Below, in pieces: positions 32,924-41,194 of a DNA stretch of 64,000 nt (positions are counted from its first letter, which is position 1; the number at the start of each line of letters is the position of its first letter). The notes beneath the pieces are model-generated. The model saw only the letters and a list, made by a program, of their open reading frames with translations. It did not search any database and had not been told where the DNA came from. A program made the position numbers and the translations under genes. The stretch is from NCBI GenBank assembly GCA_035700805.1, contig DASSOG010000063.1:1-64000 (forward strand), in the 5' to 3' direction. The stretch is from JAGWRI01 sp035700805. Lineage in GTDB: Bacteria > Gemmatimonadota > Gemmatimonadetes > Gemmatimonadales > Gemmatimonadaceae.

Positions 32924-33670
32924 TCAGTAGGTTATCTGTATGCCGGTGGTGACGGTCCGGTCGGTGGTGCCGAAGGTGGCCGGCGGGCGGCTGTTGTACT
33001 GCACCACATACCCGACCTTGATCCCGATGTGCGCCGAGATGGGCGCCACGAGGGCGGACGTGGCGTTGATACGGTACGCGCCGCCGGTCTTGAGGTCCGG
33101 AAGGTACTCTGCCTGTTCCTGGAAGTAGGCGGCCTTGCTGAACGCGTGCTTGTAGCTGGCAGCTACGCGCGCCGCGGGGAAGTTCTCCGAACTGTCGGAG
33201 ACATCGAGCTGCTGGGTGAGCACGCCACCGGCGTCCAGGCTCAGCGAATCCTGCGGCGCCTGCACTGCCTTCCAGCGAAAGCCCAGCAGTTCGTTGGTGC
33301 GTCGCGTGAAGCCGGCGAACGGATTCCGTTCATACGACGCGCCGACGAACGCGCTCGCGCGCGAGGCCAGCGCGCGGTCCACGCGTCCCGTTACGAGGAA
33401 CTGGTTCGCGCTTTCCACGCCCTTGGTCTGCCCCTGGATGTACGCGGCGGTCTGGGTGACGAGCCAGTGGCCGCTCGTATACACGATCTTGTCACCCGCA
33501 TTTACGGTGGAGAGCTGCGTGTTGCCGGTGGCGCTCACGTAGCCCAGTTCGCCCGTGAAGGAGAGGTCGGCGGGCTTGGCTGCGGGCGTCTGGGCGCTGG
33601 CCGCATCGAGGGCGACGGTGGAGACGAGCAGGGCCGCCGCCATCGAAAATCTGTACACAAAAAACTCCAC
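32924..33670 (-). CDS. DUF481 family outer-membrane protein
   Basis: A protein of 248 residues with a signal peptide (to about residue 26, AASAQ). Strand-rich repeats follow, starting SFTGELGYVSATGNTQLSTV, the DUF481 (YdiY-type) opening. Further features are ATNELLGFRWKAV-like strands and a C-terminal GIQITY, fitting a small outer-membrane barrel. The role is unknown; some relatives are salt- or acid-induced. ATG at 33670 or 33643 both begin the signal. It lies 33 bp upstream of moeB and downstream of the beta-propeller gene, on the same strand. Confidence 0.85.
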   Translation of the reverse strand: MEFFVYRFSMAAALLVSTVALDAASAQTPAAKPADLSFTGELGYVSATGNTQLSTVNAGDKIVYTSGHWLVTQTAAYIQGQTKGVESANQFLVTGRVDRALASRASAFVGASYERNPFAGFTRRTNELLGFRWKAVQAPQDSLSLDAGGVLTQQLDVSDSSENFPAARVAASYKHAFSKAAYFQEQAEYLPDLKTGGAYRINATSALVAPISAHIGIKVGYVVQYNSRPPATFGTTDRTVTTGIQITY

Positions 33671-33728
33671 GTTCGGGTGAGGTGATGCTGCATGCGCGAC
33701 CGCAATCTATCACCCACCCGGCGCAGGG

Positions 33729-34943
33729 TCACTTCATCAGGGCTTTCTCCAGGTGAACGGAGCCCATCAGGTCGCGCATGGCCATGTAGATCACGCCGTG
33801 CGGGGCCACGGCCAGCAGCACCCGCCCCCTGGGCAGGCGCACCCGGTCCACCAGGACGCCGGCGGTATCCACCACGTCGTAGACCGGTCCTGACGGTGAG
33901 TCGAGGCTGGTGCGGATCCAGACACGGCCGTCGGGAGCGGCGCGGGTGGTGCCCGGAAAGAACGCGGGGCGATATCCGGGAAGCTGGCCGGCGGGGGTGA
34001 AATCGATGGTGGGTCGGTGGGACCGACCGCGGGCGTCGCTCATGGTGGGCACGGAGGCCATCAGGCGGGCCATGTAGTCGCGCGCCGAGTCCACGATCCA
34101 CTGGCGCTTTTCCATGGTGAGGCGCTGCCATTCGAAGGGGAGCCTGGGGAAGGTGTCCACGCGGGCCGGTGCCCATACGTGTTCCAGGTGAAAGTCCCGT
34201 CCGCGTACAATCATCACCGTCCCGTCGCTCATGAGCACCCAGTCGTCGGTGGTGGGCATCGGGTTCATGATCAGGCGCACGGAGATGCCCTGGGCTTCCG
34301 ACCGGGTGATGATCGAGCTGGGGTGCACCACCACGACGTAAGCCAGCGTGTCGGTGGCGCGCGTGGCCAGGTTCACCCGGACGATGGGGGCGAGTCCCAG
34401 GCCGTTATCGGGAGCAGGGGCGTCGGGATCGTCAGGATTGTACGCGTGCAGGGGGCCGCTGCTCCGGTCGCGGAAGACGAGCCGGCCGTCGGGGTCGAAC
34501 CCCGTGGCGGTCGCGGCCGTACCGGTCAGGTCGCCGCCGCTGGCGTTGGGGGGCAGGGCCATGACGCGCGCCGCGTCGCCCGCCGGACTGATGACGAGCA
34601 TGGACGACGAGGTGGGATCCACAAAGACGGATGAGTCGCCCCGGTACGCCAGCAGGCCGCCGGCGTCGTCTCCATAGGAGTGCGCGGTACCCGAGGAGGC
34701 GTCGAGCACGGTTCGGACGAGGTGGAACTGGGAGTCCAGGAGGACAAGCCGGTGTCCGAAGCTGTCGTTGACGAGCACGGCGCCATTGGACTGGATGCGG
34801 ATGGCGGTGACGGAGCCCAGGGACTCGGTGGAGGTGGCGACGACGCGATCCAGCGCGCGGATGGGGGGCTGGGCCTGCTGGGCGTCGAGGCCGGTGGCGG
34901 CGAGGGCGCAGGTGGCGAGCACGGCGAGGGGGCGAGGCGTCAT
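33729..34943 (-). CDS. Exported beta-propeller-like protein
   Basis: A protein of 404 residues with a signal peptide ending GLDAQ. The body is a run of strand motifs of six-bladed beta-propeller type (VTAIRIQSNGAVLVNDSFGH, GFDPDGRLVFRD, DWVLMSDGTVMIVRG, PRGRVLLAVAPHGVIYMA). A helical insertion near residues 275-300 (QRLTMEKRQWIVDSARDYM) is also seen, in weaker form, in the lipoprotein at 35529. The ligand is unknown. It is divergent from the peptide-ABC locus across a 308-bp gap and is probably part of the same regulatory unit. Confidence 0.75.
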   Translation of the reverse strand: MTPRPLAVLATCALAATGLDAQQAQPPIRALDRVVATSTESLGSVTAIRIQSNGAVLVNDSFGHRLVLLDSQFHLVRTVLDASSGTAHSYGDDAGGLLAYRGDSSVFVDPTSSSMLVISPAGDAARVMALPPNASGGDLTGTAATATGFDPDGRLVFRDRSSGPLHAYNPDDPDAPAPDNGLGLAPIVRVNLATRATDTLAYVVVVHPSSIITRSEAQGISVRLIMNPMPTTDDWVLMSDGTVMIVRGRDFHLEHVWAPARVDTFPRLPFEWQRLTMEKRQWIVDSARDYMARLMASVPTMSDARGRSHRPTIDFTPAGQLPGYRPAFFPGTTRAAPDGRVWIRTSLDSPSGPVYDVVDTAGVLVDRVRLPRGRVLLAVAPHGVIYMAMRDLMGSVHLEKALMK

Positions 34944-35251
34944 GGAAGGCTCGTGGGGGATGGAGAGCGCGCGTGAGTCGGCGAAGACCGGGGTAGGATT
35001 GGACGGGACGCGGCTGGTGTCAAGCGCAAATCCATGCATGCAATGGAATGATGATACCAGCATCGAAATGCCGCGCGAAGAATCGAACAAATGTCAAAAC
35101 ATAGTGGATTCAGTATTGACAAAATGGCGGGCGACGCATACCGTGGGTGCGCGCGACGATCCTCGTTGCGTGAGGCGTTCGATCCGCCGCGGCGGCGTGC
35201 ACACGTCCAGCGGGTCAGGCCCCGGAAGCCAACCCTCTCGGAGATCTACCC
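34944..35251. other. Divergent intergenic region with three TTGACA hexamers
   Basis: A 308-bp region between the leftward propeller gene and the rightward peptide gene. It is AT-richer than its surroundings around 35030-35125. It has TTGACA on the minus strand at 35018-35023 and 35092-35097 and on the plus strand at 35116-35121. No gene is supported inside it. Confidence 0.5.
35116..35144 (+). promoter_or_regulatory. Possible promoter for the peptide-ABC operon
   Basis: A perfect -35 TTGACA (35116-35121), a 17-bp spacer and TACCGT at 35139-35144 as a weak -10. The peptide gene starts 108 bp downstream. Inference only. Confidence 0.4.
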
Positions 35252-35512
35252 ATGTATCGCGTAATGAATCGCAGGATCGCGGGATTCCTGATGGTGTTCC
35301 TCCTGGCCGGCGTGACGCGCCTGGCCCAGGCCCAGGCCCGCGCGAATGACGGGCCCACCGACAAGATCGCGAAGTGCATCGACGATGCCGCGCAGCGGTT
35401 TGTCGACTGCACGCAGGACGGCGGAGCGTGGTACAAGATCCTCTGTGCCTCCCGCTACGCATCCGACGCCTTCTTCTGCCTCCCCTCTGGGGTCCGGCCG
35501 AAGTTGATGTAG
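35252..35512 (+). CDS. Small exported peptide precursor with four cysteines
   Basis: An 86-residue protein with a signal peptide (residues 1-29, MNRRIAGFLMVFLLAG core, ending AQA). The mature part has cysteines spaced C-x10-C-x11-C-x10-C. The flanking segments IDDAAQRFVD and ASRYASDAFF look amphipathic-helical, so a disulfide-linked helical hairpin is possible. I do not recognise the family. A GGAG site lies about 9 bp before the ATG. Next come a lipoprotein (16-bp gap) and an ABC ATPase/permease pair. It could be a secreted effector, signal or bacteriocin-like product, but no activity can be assigned. Confidence 0.75.
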   Translation: MYRVMNRRIAGFLMVFLLAGVTRLAQAQARANDGPTDKIAKCIDDAAQRFVDCTQDGGAWYKILCASRYASDAFFCLPSGVRPKLM

Positions 35513-35528
35513 CCAGGAGGCGGGTCAC

Positions 35529-36641
35529 ATGAACCGGGTCCTGATGACCAAGGCGCGAGGTGTCCGGGCGGAGCTGTGTCTCGCCGCCCGGCACCTCGCC
35601 CTGCCGCTGGCGCTCGCCACCGCCTGCCACGCCGACCGGGCGGCCGAGGCGGACGGGGTCGAGCGTCCGGCGGACCTGGTCCTTGCCCTCGGGCGACGCG
35701 CGGACCGGCCGTTCCAGCCTGGCGGCTTCGTGGCCGTGAGGGATTCAGTATGGCTTGCCACGGACCGCCACGACCTGGAAGCCTGGCAGTTTCGCGTGCG
35801 CGACGGGGCGATCCGCGCCAGGCGGATCTGGGAATCGCCCAATGGAAGCCAGGAACGGCTGGTGGGGCTCGCGGCCCGCCATTCGCGAATCGTCCTGCTG
35901 ACCAGCTACGGCAATCTGTATGTCCTGCCCGATAGCGGCGCTCCAGCCAGCCCCCCGGCGCCCGCGCGGAAGGTCGAGGCGCCACACAGCCGGCTGCTGG
36001 CCCTCCTTGCCCTGCGGGATGCCGTGGCCGGCGTCCTGGAGGAGCGAGTCACCATCACGGCCCCGCACCACTTCATTGACAGCCTGGTATTCCGGGAGGT
36101 GGATGCGCGGGATACGTCGACCGTCCGGTGGGCCATCGAGAAGGGGCGCTACGACTCGGAGGCTGAGCTCGTGGCGGACTACACCGCCGCGACGGTATCG
36201 GGAGATTCGCTGTTTATCGGCGGGGCCGTCCCGCCACGCGTCTGGACCGTCGCGGCCGGCACCACGCCCCCGCGCGTGCGGGTCGAGTCCCTGTCTGGCG
36301 GGGTGGCTCACCGGTTGAGTCCGGCGGAACGCAAGCGGGTCGCGCTGCAGCTCGGAGTAAAGTATGATGGTGGCGCCGTCATCCCCGCCGGCCTGCCGAC
36401 CGTGGCCCACGTGTGGCCCGTGCCGCAGGGCTTCCTGATCCAGGCCGCGGTGGGGCCCAGCGCCAGTGCGCTGGATCTGTACTGTCGCGATTCGCTGGTG
36501 CGTCGGGTACTCGGTGGGCCTGCCATCGCGGACCTGGCGGTGTTGCCGAGGTTCGTCGTCGTGCGGCGCGCCTCGACAGCCACCCAGTCCCAGCGCCTTC
36601 AGTTGTATGCACGATCGTCCCTGAATGCGGAGTGTCGCTGA
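35529..36641 (+). CDS. Exported lipoprotein with beta-propeller-like repeats
   Basis: A protein of 370 residues. The N-terminal signal has a lipobox-like ALATAC. Strand motifs continue through the body (FVAVRDSVWLATDRHDLEAW, IVLLTSYGNLYVLPD, GDSLFIGGAVPPRVW), giving a propeller look. A helical RLSPAERKRVALQL segment resembles the one in the divergent propeller gene. A strong AGGAGG ribosome-binding site lies at 35516-35521. Its stop overlaps the ABC ATPase start by one base. Function unknown; it may bind or protect against the upstream peptide at the envelope. Confidence 0.7.
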   Translation: MNRVLMTKARGVRAELCLAARHLALPLALATACHADRAAEADGVERPADLVLALGRRADRPFQPGGFVAVRDSVWLATDRHDLEAWQFRVRDGAIRARRIWESPNGSQERLVGLAARHSRIVLLTSYGNLYVLPDSGAPASPPAPARKVEAPHSRLLALLALRDAVAGVLEERVTITAPHHFIDSLVFREVDARDTSTVRWAIEKGRYDSEAELVADYTAATVSGDSLFIGGAVPPRVWTVAAGTTPPRVRVESLSGGVAHRLSPAERKRVALQLGVKYDGGAVIPAGLPTVAHVWPVPQGFLIQAAVGPSASALDLYCRDSLVRRVLGGPAIADLAVLPRFVVVRRASTATQSQRLQLYARSSLNAECR

Positions 36642-37348
36642 TGATCACCGGTGCCCGATGTGTGGTTCAGGACGTGGCCAAGCACTATGGCGCGCGCGTG
36701 GGACTGCGCGGCGTCTCCTTCTCGGTCGGGAGCGGCGAGATTGTGGGCGTCGCCGGCCCCAATGGGGCCGGCAAGTCCACCCTCGCGCGCCTGCTCCTCG
36801 GGTTCGCCAAGCCCGATGCCGGGCGCGTGGAGATTGACGGCCTGGATGCCCGCGCCAATCGGGCCAGCCATGGCGTGGGGTACCTGCCGGAGGAAGCACT
36901 TCCCGAATGGCGTTGCTCGCCGCGCCACCTGCTCATGCTCCGGGAGCCGGCTCACACCACGCCATCCGAGACGCTCCCGGTCGTCAGCCACCTTGGTATC
37001 GAGCCGCTGCTGGACCGCCCGCTCTCCCAGCTCTCCAAGGGCCAGCGGCGGATGGCGATGCTCGCCTACGCGCTCGCGGGGCGCTCGTCGCTCATCATCC
37101 TGGACGAACCTGACTCCGGCCTGGATCCCGATGCGCTCGATCGATTGCAGGCCGGCATCGCGTTTGCCGCCGGTCAGGGCAGCACGGTGTTCGTCCTGAG
37201 CCATAACCTGGATGAGCTGGAACGCGGGTGCAGCAGGTTCCTGTTTGTGTTCCGCGGCGGCGTGGTCGCGGACCTGAGCCGAGATGAGGTGCGCGAGGAC
37301 TCCGCGCGCGCCACCTATCGCCGTCTTTCGCGGGGGGATGCGTCATGA
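36641..37348 (+). CDS. ABC transporter ATP-binding protein
   Basis: An ABC ATPase of 235 residues with Walker A GPNGAGKST (39-47), signature LSKGQ (131-135, a change from LSGGQ), Walker B LIILDEP (151-157) and the D-loop SGLD. It powers the adjacent permease (ATGA overlap). The short length and ABC-2-type partner suggest an exporter for a lipid, peptide or drug. ATG at 36641 overlaps the lipoprotein stop (TGATG), showing tight coupling in one operon. A longer frame from 36413 lies inside the upstream gene. Confidence 0.93.
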   Translation: MITGARCVVQDVAKHYGARVGLRGVSFSVGSGEIVGVAGPNGAGKSTLARLLLGFAKPDAGRVEIDGLDARANRASHGVGYLPEEALPEWRCSPRHLLMLREPAHTTPSETLPVVSHLGIEPLLDRPLSQLSKGQRRMAMLAYALAGRSSLIILDEPDSGLDPDALDRLQAGIAFAAGQGSTVFVLSHNLDELERGCSRFLFVFRGGVVADLSRDEVREDSARATYRRLSRGDAS

Positions 37349-38124
37349 CCCGGAGTCCGCTGCACCAGGTGATCACGCGGCTCCTGCGCCTGCTTCCCGT
37401 GGCCTGGCGCGGGCCGGCATTCGGCCTGTTCACCACGCGTCCGTGGGGGTTCATCGGCATCATCGTCCTCGTGGGCATAGCGGTGAGCGCGCTGAACTTC
37501 GGGGAGTGGGGCACGCTGATCACCCAGGCCTACTATCTGGTTGGCCTCGCGCTTCCGCTGGCCATCACCAAGGGGATGATCGGGGGTGACCGCAGCGCCG
37601 GCCGGTGGGCCGTGCTCTTCCAGCGACCCGGGCGGGTGGAAGCGCATTATGCCAGGGTCAGCGCGCTGGCGTTCGGGATCCTGCTGGCGTGCTGGGTGGT
37701 GGTGTGCGGGGTGCTCGTGGTGGGCGGGCTGGTCCGCGGCTCGGCGATCACGCCGCTGCTGGGATGCGTACTGGGCGGATTTGTCTGGGCCGTCATGAGT
37801 TTCTGCGTGGGTGTGGCGCTCACGGCGCTGAGCAGGGCGCAGGACTCCGAATTCGCCGTTTTGTACATTGTGTTCGGCGGGTTGCAGGGTGTGATTGCCC
37901 GGTTCCTGCACCTCACACCGACGCTCGCCACCGCCCTCGGGTTCGTGTTGATCCCGTTCAACGGCGTCGGCGTGCTCTGGATCCGGCTGGCGGGTGGGGC
38001 AGATCGCTTCGAGGTTGTCTGGATCGTGCAGATGTTCACCTTCCCGGTGCTTATGGCCCTGGTTGTCGCGTGGCAGTTGCGGCGGCTGGCGCGGCAGGAC
38101 CTGACCGATCTGGCGCCAGGGTGA
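37345..38124 (+). CDS. ABC-2-like membrane permease
   Basis: A protein of 259 residues with six hydrophobic segments (around residues 35-52, 60-78, 105-130, 135-162, 168-192 and 215-240) and short loops. It has no recognisable motif beyond the topology of ABC-2-type permeases. Its ATG overlaps the ATPase stop (ATGA), so it is the membrane half of that transporter. The likely cargo is the four-cysteine peptide or a product it modifies; that is inference from position. Confidence 0.8.
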   Translation: MTRSPLHQVITRLLRLLPVAWRGPAFGLFTTRPWGFIGIIVLVGIAVSALNFGEWGTLITQAYYLVGLALPLAITKGMIGGDRSAGRWAVLFQRPGRVEAHYARVSALAFGILLACWVVVCGVLVVGGLVRGSAITPLLGCVLGGFVWAVMSFCVGVALTALSRAQDSEFAVLYIVFGGLQGVIARFLHLTPTLATALGFVLIPFNGVGVLWIRLAGGADRFEVVWIVQMFTFPVLMALVVAWQLRRLARQDLTDLAPG

Positions 38125-38199
38125 TGGCGAGCGGGTGCGGCTGACCGGGGCAGGACGTATGTTTTCCCGGTCCTCATCCACTCCCGCACCCGTCGTCCC

Positions 38200-39801
38200 A
38201 TGCCTTCACGCCACCCCCTGGCCAGCCTGCTGGCCCTCGTCGTGCTCGCCAGCCCGCTGGCCGCGCAGCGCTCCGGTCCCCGTTTCGAGATCACCGTCCC
38301 GGCGGCGGCACACTCGGCCCCCATCACGGGACGCGTGTACGTCGCCCTGGCCCGCACCAACGATCCGGGGCGCTCTCCCATCGACCGCACGGACGAGCAC
38401 GGCGTGCCGCTGTTTGGCGTGGACATCTCGAACGTGGCGCCGGGCCAGCCGGTGACGCTGGATGACTCGGCGTTCGGCTATCCCGTGCGCCGGCTCTCCG
38501 ACCTGCCGGCCGGCACGTACTGGGCCGAGGCATTCGTGAACGTATATACGGAGTTCCACCGGGCCGACGGCCACACCGTCTGGCTGCACATGGACCAGTG
38601 GGAAGGGCAGGACTGGAAGCGGTCGCCCGGCAACGTGCACGGCACGCCGGTGCAGGTGACCATTGACCCGCGCTCCAGCGCGCCCATCCGGCTGGTGGCC
38701 GACCAGGTGATCCCGCCCGTGCAGGTGCCGCCCGACAACCAGTATGTGAAGCGGTTCCGGATCCGGAGTCCGATGCTCAGCGCGTGGTGGGGGCACCCGA
38801 TGTACCTGGGCGCCACGGTGCTGCTGCCCAAGGGGTACGACACGCATCCGGACGTGAAGTATCCCGTGGTGTACGACGAGGGGCACTTTTCGCTCCGCGC
38901 GCCTGGGGGCGGCGCCACCAGCGCCTGGCTCTCGGACTCCACGCCGCGCGTCATCCTGGTGACGCTGCAGCATCCGTCGCCGTATTACGACGACTCCTAT
39001 GCCGTGAACTCCGCCAACGAAGGCCCGTATGACGACGCCATCCGGCAGGAGCTGATTCCTGAAGTGGAACGGCGCTTCCGGGCCATCGGCCAGCCGTGGG
39101 CGCGGCTGCTCACCGGCGGCTCCACGGGCGGGTGGATCTCACTGGCCCAGCAGGTATTCCATCCGGATTTCTATGGCGGCACCTGGTCGCTGTGTCCTGA
39201 CGCCGTGGATTTCCGGTATCACCAGATCGTGAACCTCTACGCGGACACCAATGCGTACTGGGTCAATCGCGGGTGGATGAAGGTGGATCGGCCCGACGTG
39301 CGGCGGCCTGACGGCAACATTGTCACCATGATGAAAGATGAGAACTGGTATGAACTGGCGGTGGGTGACCACTCACGCTCTGGCGGCCAGTGGGATATCT
39401 GGGAGGCGGCTTACGGGCCCGTGGGCCCCGACGGGTATCCGCAGCGCATCTGGGACAAGGAGACGGGCGTCATCGATCACGGCGTGGCCGACTACTGGAA
39501 GCAGCACTTTGACCTCCGCTACTACCTGGAGACCAATTGGCCGACGGTCGGCCCCAGGCTGTACGACAAGCTGAACGTGTACGTGGGTGACATGGATACC
39601 TACTACCTGAACAATGCCGTGCACCTGCTGGATGACTTCCTGGGCAAGACCACCAATCCGAAGTGGACCGGGGAGATCGTGTACCAGCCCCGGGCGCCGC
39701 ATTGCTGGGGCCCGCCGCTGCCGGCATTGCTGCAGAAGATGGAAGCGCATATGCTGCGGACAGCGCCGGCCGGCGCGGACACCACCGGCTGGCGGTACTG
39801 A
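38200..39801 (+). CDS. Exported esterase-like alpha/beta hydrolase
   Basis: A protein of 533 residues with a signal peptide ending PLAAQ. The N-terminal 180 residues are beta-rich (FEITVPAAAHSAPITGRVYVAL). Residues 195-520 form an esterase-D-type alpha/beta-hydrolase with nucleophile motif TGGSTGG (Ser308), RFRAIGQPWARL before it and a late His in PRAPHCWGPPLPALL. Such enzymes cleave ester-linked acyl or carbohydrate groups; substrate unknown. It begins 76 bp after the permease gene and may be transcribed separately. The 3' end carries a 16-bp sequence identical to the 15-bp array at 31563. Confidence 0.85.
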   Translation: MPSRHPLASLLALVVLASPLAAQRSGPRFEITVPAAAHSAPITGRVYVALARTNDPGRSPIDRTDEHGVPLFGVDISNVAPGQPVTLDDSAFGYPVRRLSDLPAGTYWAEAFVNVYTEFHRADGHTVWLHMDQWEGQDWKRSPGNVHGTPVQVTIDPRSSAPIRLVADQVIPPVQVPPDNQYVKRFRIRSPMLSAWWGHPMYLGATVLLPKGYDTHPDVKYPVVYDEGHFSLRAPGGGATSAWLSDSTPRVILVTLQHPSPYYDDSYAVNSANEGPYDDAIRQELIPEVERRFRAIGQPWARLLTGGSTGGWISLAQQVFHPDFYGGTWSLCPDAVDFRYHQIVNLYADTNAYWVNRGWMKVDRPDVRRPDGNIVTMMKDENWYELAVGDHSRSGGQWDIWEAAYGPVGPDGYPQRIWDKETGVIDHGVADYWKQHFDLRYYLETNWPTVGPRLYDKLNVYVGDMDTYYLNNAVHLLDDFLGKTTNPKWTGEIVYQPRAPHCWGPPLPALLQKMEAHMLRTAPAGADTTGWRY

Positions 39802-39856
39802 TGCCCGTTCCCACCCCCGGGGAATCCGAGCGAGTCACCCTTTCCCGGAGGTATTC

Positions 39857-40381
39857 GTGAAGCATCCTCTCCCGGTTGCCCTTGTCGTCCTGGGCGGCCT
39901 GGTGGCGTGCACCGGCAAGCCGGCGGACCCCACCGTCCAGTTCTCCACCATCGGGTTCGCGCTCACGCTGCCTCCGGCGATGCAGAAGGCGCTCGACGCG
40001 GCGGCGCCGGGCTTTCGCATGGTGACCCCCGACAAGTTTCGATCTGACGTATCGCAGCAGTCGGCGCTGGGCAGTGGCCGGATTGACCCGCTCTTTGCCA
40101 CGATCGCCGACTTTGACGGCGACGGGAACAAGGACGCGATTGTCGAGGGCAGCGTGCCCGGAGACTCGGCCCTGCATGTGGTGGCCATCATGAATGGCCA
40201 CACGCCGCACGCGTTCGAGGTGACCAGCTATGCGTCCTACGACGCGGACGCGGTGGGCGTGTACCTCACCGAGGCGCCTGGGGGGCGCGCGGGCGCCTTT
40301 GAGGTGGTGGACTATCCGGACGCGTCATACGTGTTCACGTACGCGAACGGAAAGTTCAGCGGGGCGAAAGTCGGCAATTGA
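39857..40381 (+). CDS. Lipoprotein with DxDxDG calcium-type motif
   Basis: A protein of 174 residues, GTG start after a CGGAGG site. The signal has lipobox LVAC (Cys18). Near residue 90 comes DFDGDGNKD, a DxDxDG loop seen in EF-hand and FG-GAP/VCBS-type repeats, probably binding calcium. The rest is short strands with no clear family. It follows the esterase by 55 bp and may act beside it on the cell surface; that is inferred from position. It converges on the methyltransferase gene. Confidence 0.75.
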   Translation: MKHPLPVALVVLGGLVACTGKPADPTVQFSTIGFALTLPPAMQKALDAAAPGFRMVTPDKFRSDVSQQSALGSGRIDPLFATIADFDGDGNKDAIVEGSVPGDSALHVVAIMNGHTPHAFEVTSYASYDADAVGVYLTEAPGGRAGAFEVVDYPDASYVFTYANGKFSGAKVGN

Positions 40382-40408
40382 CGCGTCGCCGGGTGGCGCC
40401 GCACGCGC

Positions 40409-41095
40409 TTACCTGTCGTGGACCGCGCGGATCATCGTGGCGGCCGCCGCCAGCGCGCCGGCGTACACCGAGCCCACCGAGGGGCGGAGCCGGAGGGGCA
40501 CGGGGGAGCACCCGTCGGTGCCCGTACATGCGTACACGAAGGCCGGCGGCGTATTGAACAACGTGAAGCGGACGCCCACCTGCGCGTAGCGGTCCGCGAG
40601 CTTGGCGTAGCTCGCCAGGCTGTACTGGTACTGGTGGAAGCGGCCCCCCGGCTTCAGCACGGCCCGGCTGACGTCCAGGATGCGGTCCACCAGCGCGTCG
40701 TCCATGATGCGCAGCGGCAGGCTCGACACCACCGCATCCACGGCGTCGATGCCCTCCTCCTCCAGCACCGTTGCCAGCCGGCTGGCGCACTCGACGCGCA
40801 AGGTCAGGCGCCGATCGTGGATGCGGCGGCCGACGTCTTCGATGAAGGTCGGGTTGACCTCGAGTGAGATCAGGCGCGCGTCGGGCCGCATGCGGCGCAG
40901 GATCTCGCGGGTCACGCAGCCCGTACCCACGCCGAATTCCACGATGTGGCGGGCGGTCGTGAAGTCAATGCCCGCCAGCAGTCGGCGCACCAGGTACCGC
41001 GAACTTGACACGATGGTGCCGGATGTCTTGATGTTCGCGATGTGTTTGAGCACGGTGCGCTCCGGTGGGGACAATGAATGATACGTCGGTGACAC
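40409..41095 (-). CDS. PmtA-like class I SAM-dependent methyltransferase
   Basis: A methyltransferase of 228 residues. The SAM-binding motif is VEFGVGTGCVTREIL near residues 52-66, followed by an acidic LEVNP and a DAVVSSLPL motif with the usual spacing. This resembles phospholipid N-methyltransferases of the PmtA type, and more loosely rRNA adenine methyltransferases. PmtA enzymes methylate phosphatidylethanolamine toward phosphatidylcholine. There is no clear membrane segment. It lies leftward, downstream of a strong stem-loop and the DUF2723 gene. Confidence 0.78.
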   Translation of the reverse strand: MSPTYHSLSPPERTVLKHIANIKTSGTIVSSSRYLVRRLLAGIDFTTARHIVEFGVGTGCVTREILRRMRPDARLISLEVNPTFIEDVGRRIHDRRLTLRVECASRLATVLEEEGIDAVDAVVSSLPLRIMDDALVDRILDVSRAVLKPGGRFHQYQYSLASYAKLADRYAQVGVRFTLFNTPPAFVYACTGTDGCSPVPLRLRPSVGSVYAGALAAAATMIRAVHDR

Positions 41096-41144
41096 GGGCG
41101 GCGCTAACGGGCCGGGCGTCGGCCCTCCGCCATGCGTCCGCCGT

Positions 41145-41174
41145 GGCGAACACGGCTTGCGTGCCGTGTTCGCC
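41145..41174 (-). terminator. Perfect 12-bp stem-loop after the DUF2723 gene
   Basis: GGCGAACACGGC pairs perfectly with GCCGTGTTCGCC around a 6-nt loop in the 99-bp gap between the DUF2723 stop and the methyltransferase start. It has no T-tract, so it may be a Rho-aided terminator or an mRNA stabilising element. Confidence 0.55.
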
Positions 41175-41194
41175 TGCAGGTTGGCGCTTGCGTG

